A DNA stretch of 64,000 nt from Actinoallomurus bryophytorum (GCF_006716425.1 NZ_VFOZ01000001.1:2418001-2482000); one strand, 5' to 3'. Counted from the first letter of the stretch, positions 25,667 through 34,463 are shown. A program made the numbers and translations. The notes: generated by a model not told the origin, from the sequence alone.

Positions 25667-25787
25667 GGTGTACGCATGTGAATGTACGGCGTATACATAT
25701 GTCCGCCAACTGGGTATTTGTAGGATCCTGTACTAGGTCAGACCAGCATATTTTGCTCTCGATCCCGCTAACCCCTGTACTAGTACA
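25667..25787 (+). promoter_or_regulatory. Promoter and operators of the GntR-TetR regulator
   Basis: TGTACTAGTACA at 25776-25787 is a perfect 12-bp palindrome 17 bases before the GTG start; a half copy, CTGTACTAGG, lies at 25728-25737. Further up, GTGTACGC and GGCGTATAC (25667-25695) form a looser inverted pair. The region is AT-rich compared with its surroundings. Two palindrome classes suit a protein with two DNA-binding domains, and autoregulation is likely. The rest of the 25348-25804 gap carries the divergent peptidase leader. Confidence 0.55.
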
Positions 25788-25804
25788 AAAGACGGGAGGC
25801 CCCG

Positions 25805-26608
25805 GTGGCCGCGAAAGCCGATCCGCCGTATCTGCGAATCGCCGCCGAGCTCCGCCGGCGCATCGCCGACGGCGAGCTGGCGCCCGGCGACCGGGTGCCC
25901 TCGACCCGGCAGATCACGCGCGAGTGGGGCGTCGCCCTCGCCACCGCCACCAAGGCCCTGGCCACGTTGCGCAGGGACGGGTTCGTGCTGGCCAAGCCCC
26001 GCGCCGGCCATGTGGTGTCAGGGCACGGGCCCGGCCCGGCACGGCGGCACCGCGGTACCGACCAGGAGCTGAACCGCGAACGCGTCGTCCGTGCCGCCAT
26101 CGAGATCGCCGACACCGAGGGCCTCGCCGCGCTATCCATGCGGGGCGTCGCGTCCCGGCTGGGTGTCGCCGCCATGTCGCCGTACCGCTACGTCGACGGC
26201 AAGGACGACCTCGTGATCCTGATGGCGGACGCGGCGTACGGCGAGGGGGCCTTTCCCGCCGAGCTGCCGGAGGGCTGGCGCGCCCGTATGGAACTGGGCG
26301 CCCGCGTCCTGTGGACCCTGCACCGCAGGCATCCCTGGCTCGCGCGGATCGGCTCGCCGACCCGGCCGCCGCCCCCGGTCCACGCGGAGTGGGCGCTGAG
26401 CGCGCTGGACGGCCACGGTCTGGACCCGGCGACCATCCTCGACGTGCACCTGGCGGCCTGCGGCTATGTCCGGGGCATCGCGGCCGGCCTGGAACACCCG
26501 GTGTTCGCCGCCGGCGGGCGGGACCGCGATGACCTGGACCTCGACGAGCTCTTCGAGACCGGCCTCAAGCTGATACTCGACGGCCTGGCCCTGCGCATCG
26601 ATCCCTAG
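25805..26608 (+). CDS. GntR-TetR fusion transcriptional regulator
   Basis: A 267-residue protein with two DNA-binding domains in series. Residues 7-72 are a GntR winged helix (YLRIAAELRRRIADGELAPGDRVPSTRQITREWG, ATATKALATLRRDGFV). Residues 88-140 are a TetR helix-turn-helix (RERVVRAAIEIADTEGLAALSMRGVASRLGVAAMSPYRYVDGKDDL), followed by a TetR C-terminal ligand domain. This GntR-TetR arrangement is known from actinomycetes. The GTG start follows GGGAGG. It stands alone, with its targets not evident beyond its own promoter palindromes. Confidence 0.92.
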   Translation: MAAKADPPYLRIAAELRRRIADGELAPGDRVPSTRQITREWGVALATATKALATLRRDGFVLAKPRAGHVVSGHGPGPARRHRGTDQELNRERVVRAAIEIADTEGLAALSMRGVASRLGVAAMSPYRYVDGKDDLVILMADAAYGEGAFPAELPEGWRARMELGARVLWTLHRRHPWLARIGSPTRPPPPVHAEWALSALDGHGLDPATILDVHLAACGYVRGIAAGLEHPVFAAGGRDRDDLDLDELFETGLKLILDGLALRIDP

Positions 26609-26688
26609 GGACGACGTTTCCTCAATGTTTCCCGGCGCGGTGCCACAACGCGGTCGCCCTGTCGCGCAGCGCGGTCACGCTCACGGCC

Positions 26689-27804
26689 GTGAGGATCGCG
26701 ATTGTCACTGAGTCCTTTCTCCCCCATGTCAACGGGGTGACCAACTCCGTCTGCCGTGTCCTGGAGTACCTGGCCCGCCACGGGCACGAGGTGCTCGTCG
26801 TCGCGCCGGGGCCCGGCCCCGCCGACCACGACGACCGGCTGCGGCTGACACCCGGCGTTCCCCTTCCCTTCTACCGGTCGTTCGTCGTGGGGCTGCCCAC
26901 GCGTCAGGTGACGGCGACCCTGCGCGCGTTCCGGCCCGACGTCGTCCATCTCGCCTCGCCCCTGATGCTCGGCACCTCCGGCATCGCGGCAGCGCGCCGG
27001 CTCGACGTCCCCACGGTCGCGGTGTTCCAGACCGATCTCGCCGGGTTCGCCCGCCGGTACGGCCTGCGCGGTGCCGACTCGATCGTGTGGGCGTGGCTCC
27101 GCCACATCCACGAGCGGACAGACCGCACGCTGGTGCCATCCCGGCCCACCCTGAACGAACTGCGGCGCCGTGGCTTCCCGCGGCTCGCGCTCTGGGCCCG
27201 TGGAGTGGACGACCAGCGCTTTCATCCCCGGCACCGCTCGGCGGAGCTGCGCGCGCGGCTGGCACCCGGCGGCGAGGTGCTGGTGGGTTACGTCGGGCGG
27301 CTCGCGCCGGAGAAGCGCCCGTGGATGCTCTCCCACCTCAGCGATCTGCCCGGCGTACGCCTCGTGGTCGTCGGGGACGGGCCGGCCAAGCGGCGGCTCG
27401 AGCGCCTGCTGCCCGGGGCCGCCTTCACCGGCTTCCGTACCGGCGCCGAGCTGTCGGCGCTGGTCGCGTCGATGGACGTCTTCGTCCACACCGGTGCGGA
27501 CGAGACGTTCGGCCAGGCCGTACAGGAAGGGCTCGCCGCCGGGTTGCCGGTCGTCGCGCCCGCCTCCGGCGGTCCGCTGGACCTCGTACGCCCGGGCCAC
27601 AACGGCCTGCTCTACCCGCCCGACGACCCGGCCGCGATGCGAGCCGCCGTCGCCACCCTGGCGGCGGACGCCTCGCTGCGGACCCGCATGGGCGCGCACG
27701 CGCGCCTGTCCGTGCACGGTCGCGACTGGGCCGCCATCTGCGACCAGCTGATCGGCCACTACGAGGCCGTCCTGCACGGCACGGACGCGGTACAGGCGGC
27801 ATGA
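26689..27804 (+). CDS. GT4 glycosyltransferase, MgtA-like alpha-mannosyltransferase
   Basis: A 371-residue GT-B enzyme. IVTESFLPHVNGVTNSVCRVLEYL at the start and the C-terminal GTGADETFGQAVQEGLAAGLPVVAP (with the EX7E motif) match the GDP-mannose-dependent transferases such as mycobacterial MgtA, which mannosylates glucuronic-acid diacylglycerol or PI mannosides at the membrane. GYVGRLAPEKRPWML is the second-domain start. The GTG at 26689 is used. A small membrane protein gene follows after seven bases, likely in the same operon. Confidence 0.9.
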   Translation: MRIAIVTESFLPHVNGVTNSVCRVLEYLARHGHEVLVVAPGPGPADHDDRLRLTPGVPLPFYRSFVVGLPTRQVTATLRAFRPDVVHLASPLMLGTSGIAAARRLDVPTVAVFQTDLAGFARRYGLRGADSIVWAWLRHIHERTDRTLVPSRPTLNELRRRGFPRLALWARGVDDQRFHPRHRSAELRARLAPGGEVLVGYVGRLAPEKRPWMLSHLSDLPGVRLVVVGDGPAKRRLERLLPGAAFTGFRTGAELSALVASMDVFVHTGADETFGQAVQEGLAAGLPVVAPASGGPLDLVRPGHNGLLYPPDDPAAMRAAVATLAADASLRTRMGAHARLSVHGRDWAAICDQLIGHYEAVLHGTDAVQAA

Positions 27805-27811
27805 CCGGCCG

Positions 27812-28126
27812 ATGAGGAGGGCACTGCCGTACGCCGCGCTCGCCGGGATCGCCGTCAGCGTGTCGCTGATGGTGCTGGTGGGCCTGTGCCGGTTCCCGGT
27901 GGCGCGGCTGGAATGGGTGCAGCTCGCCCGCACGCTCGTGGCGACGATCGGCTGCCTGCCCGGACTCGCCGTCCGGTTCGGCGACTCATGGCTGCGCACC
28001 GGGCCACTTCCGTACGTGGTACCCGGTGCGCTGCTTCTTCTCGTGCTCGTGCTGGCCGGCGACGCCGTACTCAGGCCGAGATCTGGACCGGTGTTCCCAG
28101 CGGCAGCATCTTCGCCAGCTTCGTGA
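27812..28126 (+). CDS. Small two-TM membrane protein downstream of GT4
   Basis: A 104-residue protein with hydrophobic segments ALAGIAVSVSLMVLVGL (about 9-25) and YVVPGALLLLVLVLAGDAVL (about 68-87). It starts seven bases after the glycosyltransferase stop. The last 56 bases overlap the 3' end of the convergent L,D-transpeptidase gene, which makes the C-terminus suspect. I do not recognise a family; the phasing and hydrophobicity support a real gene. Confidence 0.6.
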   Translation: MRRALPYAALAGIAVSVSLMVLVGLCRFPVARLEWVQLARTLVATIGCLPGLAVRFGDSWLRTGPLPYVVPGALLLLVLVLAGDAVLRPRSGPVFPAAASSPAS

Positions 28127-28835
28127 TCATCGGGTTGCTGATGCGGATGCATCCGTGGCTGACCGAGGTGCCCAGCAGCTTCGGCTCGTCGGTGCCGTGG
28201 ATGCCGATGACCGGGTCGTGGCCGTTGAAGTCGGTGAGCGCCGTCGACTGCCCCGACAGCCCGTACGCGTACGGGCCGTAGTCGCCGTTCGGGTTCGGCG
28301 GCTGGAGCAGCTCGGTGAGGTAGTAGGCGCCGCCGGGCGTCGGGGTGTCGCTCTTCCCGATCGCCGCCGGGGTGCTGATCAGCACCTGCTTGCCCTTGTA
28401 GAGCTTCAGGCGGTGACCCGACTGGAGGACCTGGACCCAGTAGTTGGTCTTGGCGGTGCGGACCTCGCGGGAGGCGATCCAGCCCGTGCTGCCGTTCGGC
28501 TGTACGGGCAGGAAGACGTGCAGCCAGCCGGCCTTGCGCTCCATCACGAGGAACACCCGGGGTGCTCCGTCGGGGTTCGGGCTGGCCAGCGTGATGCTCG
28601 GCGACGCGTCGCCGGCGTTCTTGTAGATGTTGACCTTCGCGTTACGCGCGGTGGCGATCGTGCTCGGGCCGCTCCCGAAGTCATACGACGCGGCCTTCGG
28701 CTTGGCCGCCGGGGCACTCCCGGCAGGCTGGGTGCTCGCGGCTTTGTCGCTGGAGCCGCCGCAGCCGGCCAGCGTGAGGCCCAGCACGGCACCGGTCGTC
28801 ACGACGGCCGCTCGCGTTCCCAGGCTGATTGACAT
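28071..28835 (-). CDS. Lipoprotein L,D-transpeptidase (YkuD)
   Basis: A 254-residue lipoprotein from the ATG at 28835 (GAGGAG six to ten bases upstream). The lipobox is LTLAGC with lipidated Cys25. A short SH3-like region (NVNIYKN-type strand near 65-120) precedes the YkuD domain: HGTDEPKLLGTSVSHGCIRISN with His213, His227 and catalytic Cys229. It forms 3-3 crosslinks in peptidoglycan or attaches proteins to it, outside the membrane. It is second after the 170-residue secreted protein gene, separated by a hairpin. Confidence 0.94.
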   Translation of the reverse strand: MSISLGTRAAVVTTGAVLGLTLAGCGGSSDKAASTQPAGSAPAAKPKAASYDFGSGPSTIATARNAKVNIYKNAGDASPSITLASPNPDGAPRVFLVMERKAGWLHVFLPVQPNGSTGWIASREVRTAKTNYWVQVLQSGHRLKLYKGKQVLISTPAAIGKSDTPTPGGAYYLTELLQPPNPNGDYGPYAYGLSGQSTALTDFNGHDPVIGIHGTDEPKLLGTSVSHGCIRISNPMITKLAKMLPLGTPVQISA

Positions 28836-28870
28836 CGGTACTGCTCCTCGAAGGCGTCGTTGATGCGGAC

Positions 28871-28905
28871 GGCCCGGGAACACGATCGTTCCCGGGCCGG
28901 CCTTT
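28871..28905. terminator. Strong hairpin between secreted protein and L,D-transpeptidase genes
   Basis: GGCCCGGGAAC at 28871-28881 and GTTCCCGGGCC at 28888-28898 form a perfect 11-pair stem with a six-base loop. The T run (CCTTTTC, 28901-28907) follows on the plus strand only, so it could stop transcripts leaking past the L,D-transpeptidase gene on the plus strand; on the minus strand it lies between two co-oriented genes and may act as a partial terminator or mRNA stabiliser. Confidence 0.6.
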
Positions 28906-28915
28906 TCGATCTTCG

Positions 28916-29428
28916 TCAGCCGGTGAACTCAGGCTGTGCGTGCACCGGGGTCGCGGGACCGGCCTCGCCACTCGGCGGGGTGACGGGCTTGGGGGCCTCG
29001 CTCTTCTTGGTCGGCTCCACCGTCGGCTTCGGCTTCTCCGTCGGCTTGGTCGACGGAGTGTCGCCCTTGCAGCTCAGCAGGGCGCCGGCCGCACCGTGCC
29101 GCTGCCAGACCGGCAGGTTCTGCTGGTCGATCCGGTAGGCGGTGACGAGCACCTTGGTGGCGTGCGTCGGCAGCGGGACGGAACTGCGGGCCGGCACGTT
29201 GATCTTCTCGGCGCTCTTGCCACCCTTGTTGTCGATCCAGGTGGCGGGCACCCCGAAGGAGTTGGGGTTGCTCAGCGTCCAGTTCGGACCCACCTTGCCG
29301 CAGAGCGAGTCGAGCTTCAGGGCGGGGTCACGGTCGTTGCATGCCCACGCGGGGGACGCGGCCATGGTGGTTACGGCGACGGCAGCTGCCGCACCGGCAA
29401 AGGTAAGACTCGCCTTCTTCAGGCGCAT
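28916..29428 (-). CDS. Secreted protein with Thr/Pro/Lys-rich tail
   Basis: A 170-residue exported protein. The signal peptide MRLKKASLTFAGAAAAVAVT ends at about SPAWA-CN. The mature part has three cysteines (Cys30, LDSLCGK, LLSCKG) and a beta-rich core (WTLSNPNSFGVPATWID, VLVTAYRID), then a low-complexity segment of KPTEKPKPTVEPTKKSE type that may span the cell wall. There is no LPXTG motif or C-terminal helix. Function is unknown; co-orientation with the L,D-transpeptidase suggests a cell-wall role. Confidence 0.82.
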   Translation of the reverse strand: MRLKKASLTFAGAAAAVAVTTMAASPAWACNDRDPALKLDSLCGKVGPNWTLSNPNSFGVPATWIDNKGGKSAEKINVPARSSVPLPTHATKVLVTAYRIDQQNLPVWQRHGAAGALLSCKGDTPSTKPTEKPKPTVEPTKKSEAPKPVTPPSGEAGPATPVHAQPEFTG

Positions 29429-29717
29429 GGAGATCCTCCAGCTAAGGAGTGGTCGGTGGCACGTCGTGAGACTGAAACATCATCGACGCATCGAGCACAC
29501 TAGCGGTCAGAAGACTCTAATGCCTCTTTAGTAACAAGCCTTTACCATACGGTCACGTCGCCGTCGTCGCCCCTTATACGGAGCAACTCCCCACATCTGC
29601 CTCGCTGACCTGCGACGTCTGGGCGACCGGTGGGTGGGCCGGAAGCGGAGGTGGACGAACCGCCATCTAACCCCACAATCAACCTGTCATGGGCCCACAT
29701 GGGATACTCGGTCCGCC

Positions 29718-30767
29718 ATGGACCCACTTCATGATCCCTCCACGCGGGGCTTCAACAGCGACAACTGCGCCGGAGTCCATCCGGAGATCCTCGCCGCGAT
29801 CGAAGTGGCCAATGGCGGCCACCAACCCTCGTACGGCGGCGACGTCTACACGGCGCGTCTGACAGAGGTCTTCCGGGCGCATTTCGGCGAGCGGGCCGAG
29901 GCGTACCCGGTCTTCAACGGCACCGGCGCCAACGTGACCGGCCTGCAGGCGATGACCGAACGCTGGTCGGGAGTGATCTGTGCGGAGAGCGCCCACATCA
30001 ACATCGACGAGGGCGGCGCTCCCGAACGGGTCGCCGGGCTGAAGCTTCTGCCCGTACCGGCCACGGACGGCAAGCTGACGCCCGCGCTGATCGACCGGCA
30101 GGCACACGGCTGGGGCGACGAGCACCACGCACAGCCGCGGGTCGTCTCGATCACCCAGAGCACCGAGCTGGGCACGGTCTACACGCCCGGGGAGATCGCC
30201 GCGATCTGCGCGCACGCCCACGACCTCGGCATGACGGTGCACGTGGACGGCACGCGGCTGGCGAACGCCGCGGCAGCGCTCGACCTCCCCTTCCGCGCCT
30301 TCACCACCGACGTCGGTGTCGACGTGCTGTCGTTCGGCGGCACCAAGAACGGCCTGCTGTACGGCGAGGCCATCGTGGTGCTGACCCCGGAGGCCGCAGG
30401 GGGCCTGACCTACCTCCGCAAGTCCGCGATGCAGCTCTCCTCCAAGATGCGGTTCGTGTCCGCCCAGTTCATCGCGCTTCTCGAGGGTGACCTCTGGCTC
30501 CGCAACGCCCGCCACTCCAATGCGATGGCGACGCGTCTCCACGCGGCGGTACAGGGGCTGCCGGGCGTCTCGGTGCGGCGCGTCCCTCAGGCCAACGCGG
30601 TGTTCGCGCGGATCGACAAAGGCGTCGCCGAACGGCTGGCGAAGCGGTTCCGCTTCGAGACGTGGGACGGGGAGACCGGCGAGGTCCGCTGGGTGTGCTC
30701 GTTCGACACGACCGAGGCCGACGTCGACGGCTTCGCAGCGGTCCTCGCCGATGAGGCGCGCGCATGA
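29718..30767 (+). CDS. ltaE: Low-specificity L-threonine aldolase
   Basis: A 349-residue PLP enzyme of fold type I, beginning MDPLHDPSTRGFNSDNCAG. The cofactor lysine is Lys210 in LSFGGTKNGLLYGEA; HVDGTRLANAA carries the Asp that holds the pyridine nitrogen. It splits threonine and allo-threonine to glycine and acetaldehyde. The ATG at 29718 is chosen because family similarity starts there, although the frame is open back to 29634. It is convergent with the hemerythrin gene and appears monocistronic. Confidence 0.93.
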   Translation: MDPLHDPSTRGFNSDNCAGVHPEILAAIEVANGGHQPSYGGDVYTARLTEVFRAHFGERAEAYPVFNGTGANVTGLQAMTERWSGVICAESAHINIDEGGAPERVAGLKLLPVPATDGKLTPALIDRQAHGWGDEHHAQPRVVSITQSTELGTVYTPGEIAAICAHAHDLGMTVHVDGTRLANAAAALDLPFRAFTTDVGVDVLSFGGTKNGLLYGEAIVVLTPEAAGGLTYLRKSAMQLSSKMRFVSAQFIALLEGDLWLRNARHSNAMATRLHAAVQGLPGVSVRRVPQANAVFARIDKGVAERLAKRFRFETWDGETGEVRWVCSFDTTEADVDGFAAVLADEARA

Positions 30768-30773
30768 CGTCGC

Positions 30774-31385
30774 TCAGATCCCCCAGAGGTGCCGGCCGCG
30801 GTAGCGCGGGCTCCACAGCAGCCGGTTGAGCGACCGGAGCGGGGCGGGGAACCTCGCCAGGAACCCACGCCGTTCGGACGGCGGCATCCCGTCGGTGATC
30901 CACGGAATCCAGTTGGCCACGCCCCGTACCCCCTGTCTGCGGGCCATGGCGCGGCCGAAGTCGCGCCAGTCCCGTGGTGTCATCACGGACTGGATGAGGG
31001 GCAGTGCCTCTTCCTCTTCGTGTTCGAGATGCCGGCCGAGCACCGCGCCGAGCTCCTTGGCCCGTACGGCGAGGTCGGGCGTGCCTTCCGCCAGCGCCTC
31101 GTCGTAGGACTCGATCAGCGGATCGAGCAGCGCGTGCTCGGCCTCCATGTCCGCCAGCAGGGCGAGCTCGGCGGGGTCCTGCACGAGCTCGGTGAGGCGG
31201 GGCCACAGCCAGGCGTCCTCGACGCTGTGGTGGACGAGGAGCTGGGCCTTGAAGTTCTCCCAGCCCGCGCGTACCTCCGGGCCGGCGGCCTCACCCGCGC
31301 GGGCGGCGGCCTCCAGGCGTTCGAGGTCGCGGCGGAACGCGTCGTGGGTGACGTACATCTCGGTGAAGTCGATCCTGTCTGTCAT
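30774..31385 (-). CDS. Hemerythrin HHE-domain protein
   Basis: A 203-residue protein. Iron ligands of an HHE four-helix bundle are visible: YVTHDAFRRDL, LVHHSVEDAWLWPRL, MEAEHALLDPL and RHLEHEEEEALPLI. Such proteins bind O2, NO or act as iron/oxygen sensors in the cytoplasm. The basic C-terminal 60 residues with WIPWITDG are not part of the bundle. It lies 12 bases downstream of the MFS exporter gene, so the two are probably cotranscribed and controlled together. Confidence 0.9.
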   Translation of the reverse strand: MTDRIDFTEMYVTHDAFRRDLERLEAAARAGEAAGPEVRAGWENFKAQLLVHHSVEDAWLWPRLTELVQDPAELALLADMEAEHALLDPLIESYDEALAEGTPDLAVRAKELGAVLGRHLEHEEEEALPLIQSVMTPRDWRDFGRAMARRQGVRGVANWIPWITDGMPPSERRGFLARFPAPLRSLNRLLWSPRYRGRHLWGI

Positions 31386-31397
31386 CGTTCCTCTTCC

Positions 31398-33005
31398 TCA
31401 GCCGCGCTGGGCGGCGAGTTCCTCGTCGGAGACCGGAAGGCCGTGCGGGTTGGCGGACGGACCGCGGACGCTCCTGACGAAGAGGCACGCGATCAGGCCG
31501 GCGAGGAGCACCCCGGCCGAGACGAAGATCGTGGGCCGCATCGCGTCGACGAACCCGTGCCCGAACACCTGGGCGGCCACGACCTCGACGCGGTGGGCGA
31601 CGTCGGCCGGGAGGTTCGCGGGCCGGCTGCCGCCACCGATCTCCAGGTGCCCCCCGGTCTGGTCGAAGCCCTGGACGAACCGGTCGCGGTAGGCCGCGGG
31701 GATCTCACCGGCCCGCTGCTGCGCCTGCTCCCGGAGTGAGGAGGCGAGACGGGCCTGGAGTACGGCGCCGACCACGGCCGCCGCGAGCACCGACCCGACC
31801 TGCCGCAGGGCGTTGTTGACCCCGGAGGCCGCCCCGGACAGCCGCGCCGGGACGTTGCGCATGACCTCGGACGCCATCGGGGTGAACGTGCAGCCGGCGC
31901 CGAGGCCCGTGACGAACAGGGGGGCGATGACGACGCCTCCGCCACTGCCGGCTCCGGCCGCCGCCGCGACCCAGACCATTCCGCCGCCGAACGCCGTGAG
32001 GCCGGCCATCAGGATGTACTTGCCGCCGAGCCGCTGGGACAGTACGCCGGCGGGTCCGGCGCTGATGACCGCTCCGGCTGCCAGGGGCAGCATCAGGAGC
32101 CCGGCCTTGACCGCGCTGAACCCGAGGACCGACTGCAGGTAGATCGTCAGCGGCAGGGACAGCCCGACGATGCCGAACGACACCGCGACACCGACGAAGT
32201 TGATGAGGGTGAACCCGCGCTCCCTGAACAGCTCGAACGGCACCAGCGGCTCATTGTCCTGCTGACCGCGCTGGTAGACCAGGAAGATCGCCATGGTGAC
32301 GACGGCGACCGCGATCATCGCCTGGATCAAGCCGTTCCAGTCGTACTTCTCCCCCTCGATCAGCCCGAAGGCCAGGCAGAAGAGCGAGATCGAGGCGAGG
32401 ACCACACCGGGGACGTCGAACCGGTGCCGGACGGTACGCTTCGCCGCCGGCATGACCACCAGGCCGGCGGCGATCACGAGCACGCCGATCGGCACGTTGA
32501 CGAAGAAGATCCACCGCCAGTCGAGCCGGCTGACCAGCAGTCCGCCGAAGCTCGGCCCTACGGCGCCGGACAGGCCCGCGGTCGCGCCCCAGACACCGAG
32601 CGCCGCGCCGCGCTTCTCGGCCGGGAACACCTCGATGATCATCGACAGGGTCTGCGGGATGAGCATCGCCGCCCCGATCCCCTGGATCGCGCGGAACGCG
32701 ATCAGCTGTCCCGGCCCCTGTGCGAGACCGCAGGCCAGGCTGGCCAGGGTGAACAGACCCACGCCCGACAGGTAAAGGGTCTTCTTTCCGCGCAGGTCAC
32801 CGAGCCGTCCCGCGGTGATCAGCAGAACGGCCAGCGCCAGGGCGTACGCGTTGACCACCCACAGGATCTGGTCCAGCGACGCGTCCAGCCTGCCGACCAT
32901 GTCGGGGATCGCGATGTTGACGATGGTCAGGTCCAGCAGCGTCATGAAGAACCCGAGCGAAAGGACCGCCAGGATCGCCCAGGGATTCCCACGCCATTTG
33001 TTCAT
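31398..33005 (-). CDS. MFS multidrug exporter, DHA2 (14-TM, EmrB/QacA) family
   Basis: A 535-residue proton antiporter with 14 predicted helices. Motif D1 LDLTIVNIAIPDM is in helix 1, motif A GRLGDLRGKK in the 2-3 loop, motif C near GATAGLSGAVGPSFGGLL, and WRWIFFVNVPIG is typical of the 14-TM group. It should export lipophilic drugs or an endogenous metabolite. The ATG at 33005 follows AAGAGGA. It is divergent from the ECF41 sigma factor and followed closely by the hemerythrin gene. Confidence 0.93.
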   Translation of the reverse strand: MNKWRGNPWAILAVLSLGFFMTLLDLTIVNIAIPDMVGRLDASLDQILWVVNAYALALAVLLITAGRLGDLRGKKTLYLSGVGLFTLASLACGLAQGPGQLIAFRAIQGIGAAMLIPQTLSMIIEVFPAEKRGAALGVWGATAGLSGAVGPSFGGLLVSRLDWRWIFFVNVPIGVLVIAAGLVVMPAAKRTVRHRFDVPGVVLASISLFCLAFGLIEGEKYDWNGLIQAMIAVAVVTMAIFLVYQRGQQDNEPLVPFELFRERGFTLINFVGVAVSFGIVGLSLPLTIYLQSVLGFSAVKAGLLMLPLAAGAVISAGPAGVLSQRLGGKYILMAGLTAFGGGMVWVAAAAGAGSGGGVVIAPLFVTGLGAGCTFTPMASEVMRNVPARLSGAASGVNNALRQVGSVLAAAVVGAVLQARLASSLREQAQQRAGEIPAAYRDRFVQGFDQTGGHLEIGGGSRPANLPADVAHRVEVVAAQVFGHGFVDAMRPTIFVSAGVLLAGLIACLFVRSVRGPSANPHGLPVSDEELAAQRG

Positions 33006-33053
33006 GATTCCTCTTTCTCGTGACTTCGCAGTTGAGAGAGGAGGCACGCGGTC

Positions 33054-33123
33054 AGATGTGACACGACGTGGGATGGGTCACATCTCGTTCCCGGATGTCA
33101 CACTGCGAGCGGTGACGGCCCTC
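33054..33123. promoter_or_regulatory. Divergent ECF41-type promoter region with GTCACA repeats
   Basis: Facing the sigma gene, TGTCACA at 33096-33102 is followed after 17 bases by CCTC, close to the known ECF41 promoter pattern TGTCACA-16-CGTC. An exact inverted repeat, AGATGTGAC at 33054-33062 and GTCACATCT at 33077-33085, lies between it and the exporter gene and contributes GTCACA motifs in both orientations. Autoregulation of the sigma factor and control of the exporter are predicted. Confidence 0.5.
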
Positions 33124-33155
33124 TTGGGGGAGAGCGCGTCACGAGGAGGCCGACC

Positions 33156-34040
33156 ATGTCCGACCGCGTTACCGACGAGGCGACACAGGTGTTCGTCGAC
33201 CACAGGGAATTGCTGTTCTCCGTCGTCTACAACCTGCTCGGCAGCGTCGCGGACACCGACGACGTACTCCAGGAGACCTGGCTGTCATGGGCGGGCCGCA
33301 GTTCGCAGCCGATGCCGATCGAGAACCCCCGCGCGTACCTCGTGCGGATCGCCGTCAACCAGGCTCTGGCCCGGCAGGCGACCATCAGCCGGCGCCGGGA
33401 GAGCTATGTCGGGCCGTGGCTGCCCGAGCCCCTGCCCACCGACGAGGCGGTGGACCCGGCCGTACGCACCGAATCGGTCTCGATGGCGCTGCTCGTGGTG
33501 CTGGAGACGCTCACTCCCCTGGAACGGGCCGTCTTCGTGCTCCATGAGGTCTTCGGCTACGCCCACACCGAGATCGCCGACATCCTGGACCGCTCACCGT
33601 CGGCCGTACGGCAGCTGGCCCACCGCGCCCGCGCCCACGTGCACGCACGCCGGCCGCGCCACCAGGCGGACCGGCGCGTACAGCGGCAGGTGACGAAGAG
33701 GTTCGTGGAGGCGGCGTTCGGCGGGGACATCACGGCCCTGATGGAGATCCTGGCGCCGGACGTGACCCTGTGGACGGACGGCGGGGGCAGAGGCAGGTCG
33801 AGCGCGCTCCATCCGATTCGTGGCCGCGAGAAGGTCGCCCGGCTCATCTCGGGCGTCACGGCCCGCCTGCCGAGGGACCTCGCGGTCCGCTACCAGCACG
33901 TCAACGGCGATCCGTCCGCGGTGGTGTTCGCGGACGACTCTCCGTTCGCCGTGATGGTCCTCGACCTGGATCCCGAAGACGACCGGGTGCGCGGCATCTA
34001 CGGCGTGACCAACCCCGACAAGCTGTCCGGTCTGGGCTGA
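33156..34040 (+). CDS. ECF41-group sigma factor with SnoaL-like C-terminal domain
   Basis: A 294-residue sigma factor. Region 2 is LLFSVVYNLLGSVADTDDVLQETWL and region 4 LTPLERAVFVLHEVFGYAHTEIADILDRS. The group marks are all there: WLPEP in the linker (near 89), DGGG in DVTLWTDGGGRGRS, and NPDKL near the end. ECF41 proteins lack a separate anti-sigma factor; the SnoaL-like domain both inhibits and assists the sigma core. No carboxymuconolactone decarboxylase or oxidoreductase, the usual partner, is adjacent; instead a drug exporter is divergent. Confidence 0.95.
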   Translation: MSDRVTDEATQVFVDHRELLFSVVYNLLGSVADTDDVLQETWLSWAGRSSQPMPIENPRAYLVRIAVNQALARQATISRRRESYVGPWLPEPLPTDEAVDPAVRTESVSMALLVVLETLTPLERAVFVLHEVFGYAHTEIADILDRSPSAVRQLAHRARAHVHARRPRHQADRRVQRQVTKRFVEAAFGGDITALMEILAPDVTLWTDGGGRGRSSALHPIRGREKVARLISGVTARLPRDLAVRYQHVNGDPSAVVFADDSPFAVMVLDLDPEDDRVRGIYGVTNPDKLSGLG

Positions 34041-34058
34041 GGTTCCCCGGCGCGCCCG

Positions 34059-34463
34059 TCACATGGCGTACGGCGACGCGGCGATGGCCCGCGCCCGGCC
34101 CACCATGTCGGCCGCCCACGCCCCGGTGTGCTGAGCCGACGGAAACTGCACCGAGTGGTAGAGCCCCATGCCCGTCACCGTGATCGTGACGAAGCCGGTG
34201 TAGCGCCTCTCTTTCATGAGCAGGAACAGCAGTCCGATGAGGCAGAACCAGACGAAGACAATGGTCAGGATGATTGCCACGGCCGGAATGCTCTCCGTCA
34301 CCTGTGTCGAGTCCTGCACCGCCCAGGTGGTCCCTTGAACGGGAAACCGCCCCTGCGGAACATGGACCTGGGTCTGGGTAACAGAAATGTCGCCGATCGA
34401 CAGCAGCACGGGATCATTCCCGGGAGGTGGTGTCATCCCCGGCGGCGGAGGTGGGTAGCCCAT
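34059..34463 (-). CDS. Single-TM protein with Pro-rich N-terminus
   Basis: A 134-residue protein. It begins MGYPPPPPGMTPPPGNDPVL, then a beta-like stretch with SVTQTQVHVPQGRF, one transmembrane helix AVAIILTIVFVWFCLIGLLFLLM (about 61-83) and a conserved-looking tail YTGFVTITVTGMGLYHSVQFPS. The tail resembles a small domain found in many actinobacterial membrane proteins; I cannot name it securely. It is convergent with the ECF41 gene and 237 bases from the next gene start. Confidence 0.8.
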   Translation of the reverse strand: MGYPPPPPGMTPPPGNDPVLLSIGDISVTQTQVHVPQGRFPVQGTTWAVQDSTQVTESIPAVAIILTIVFVWFCLIGLLFLLMKERRYTGFVTITVTGMGLYHSVQFPSAQHTGAWAADMVGRARAIAASPYAM

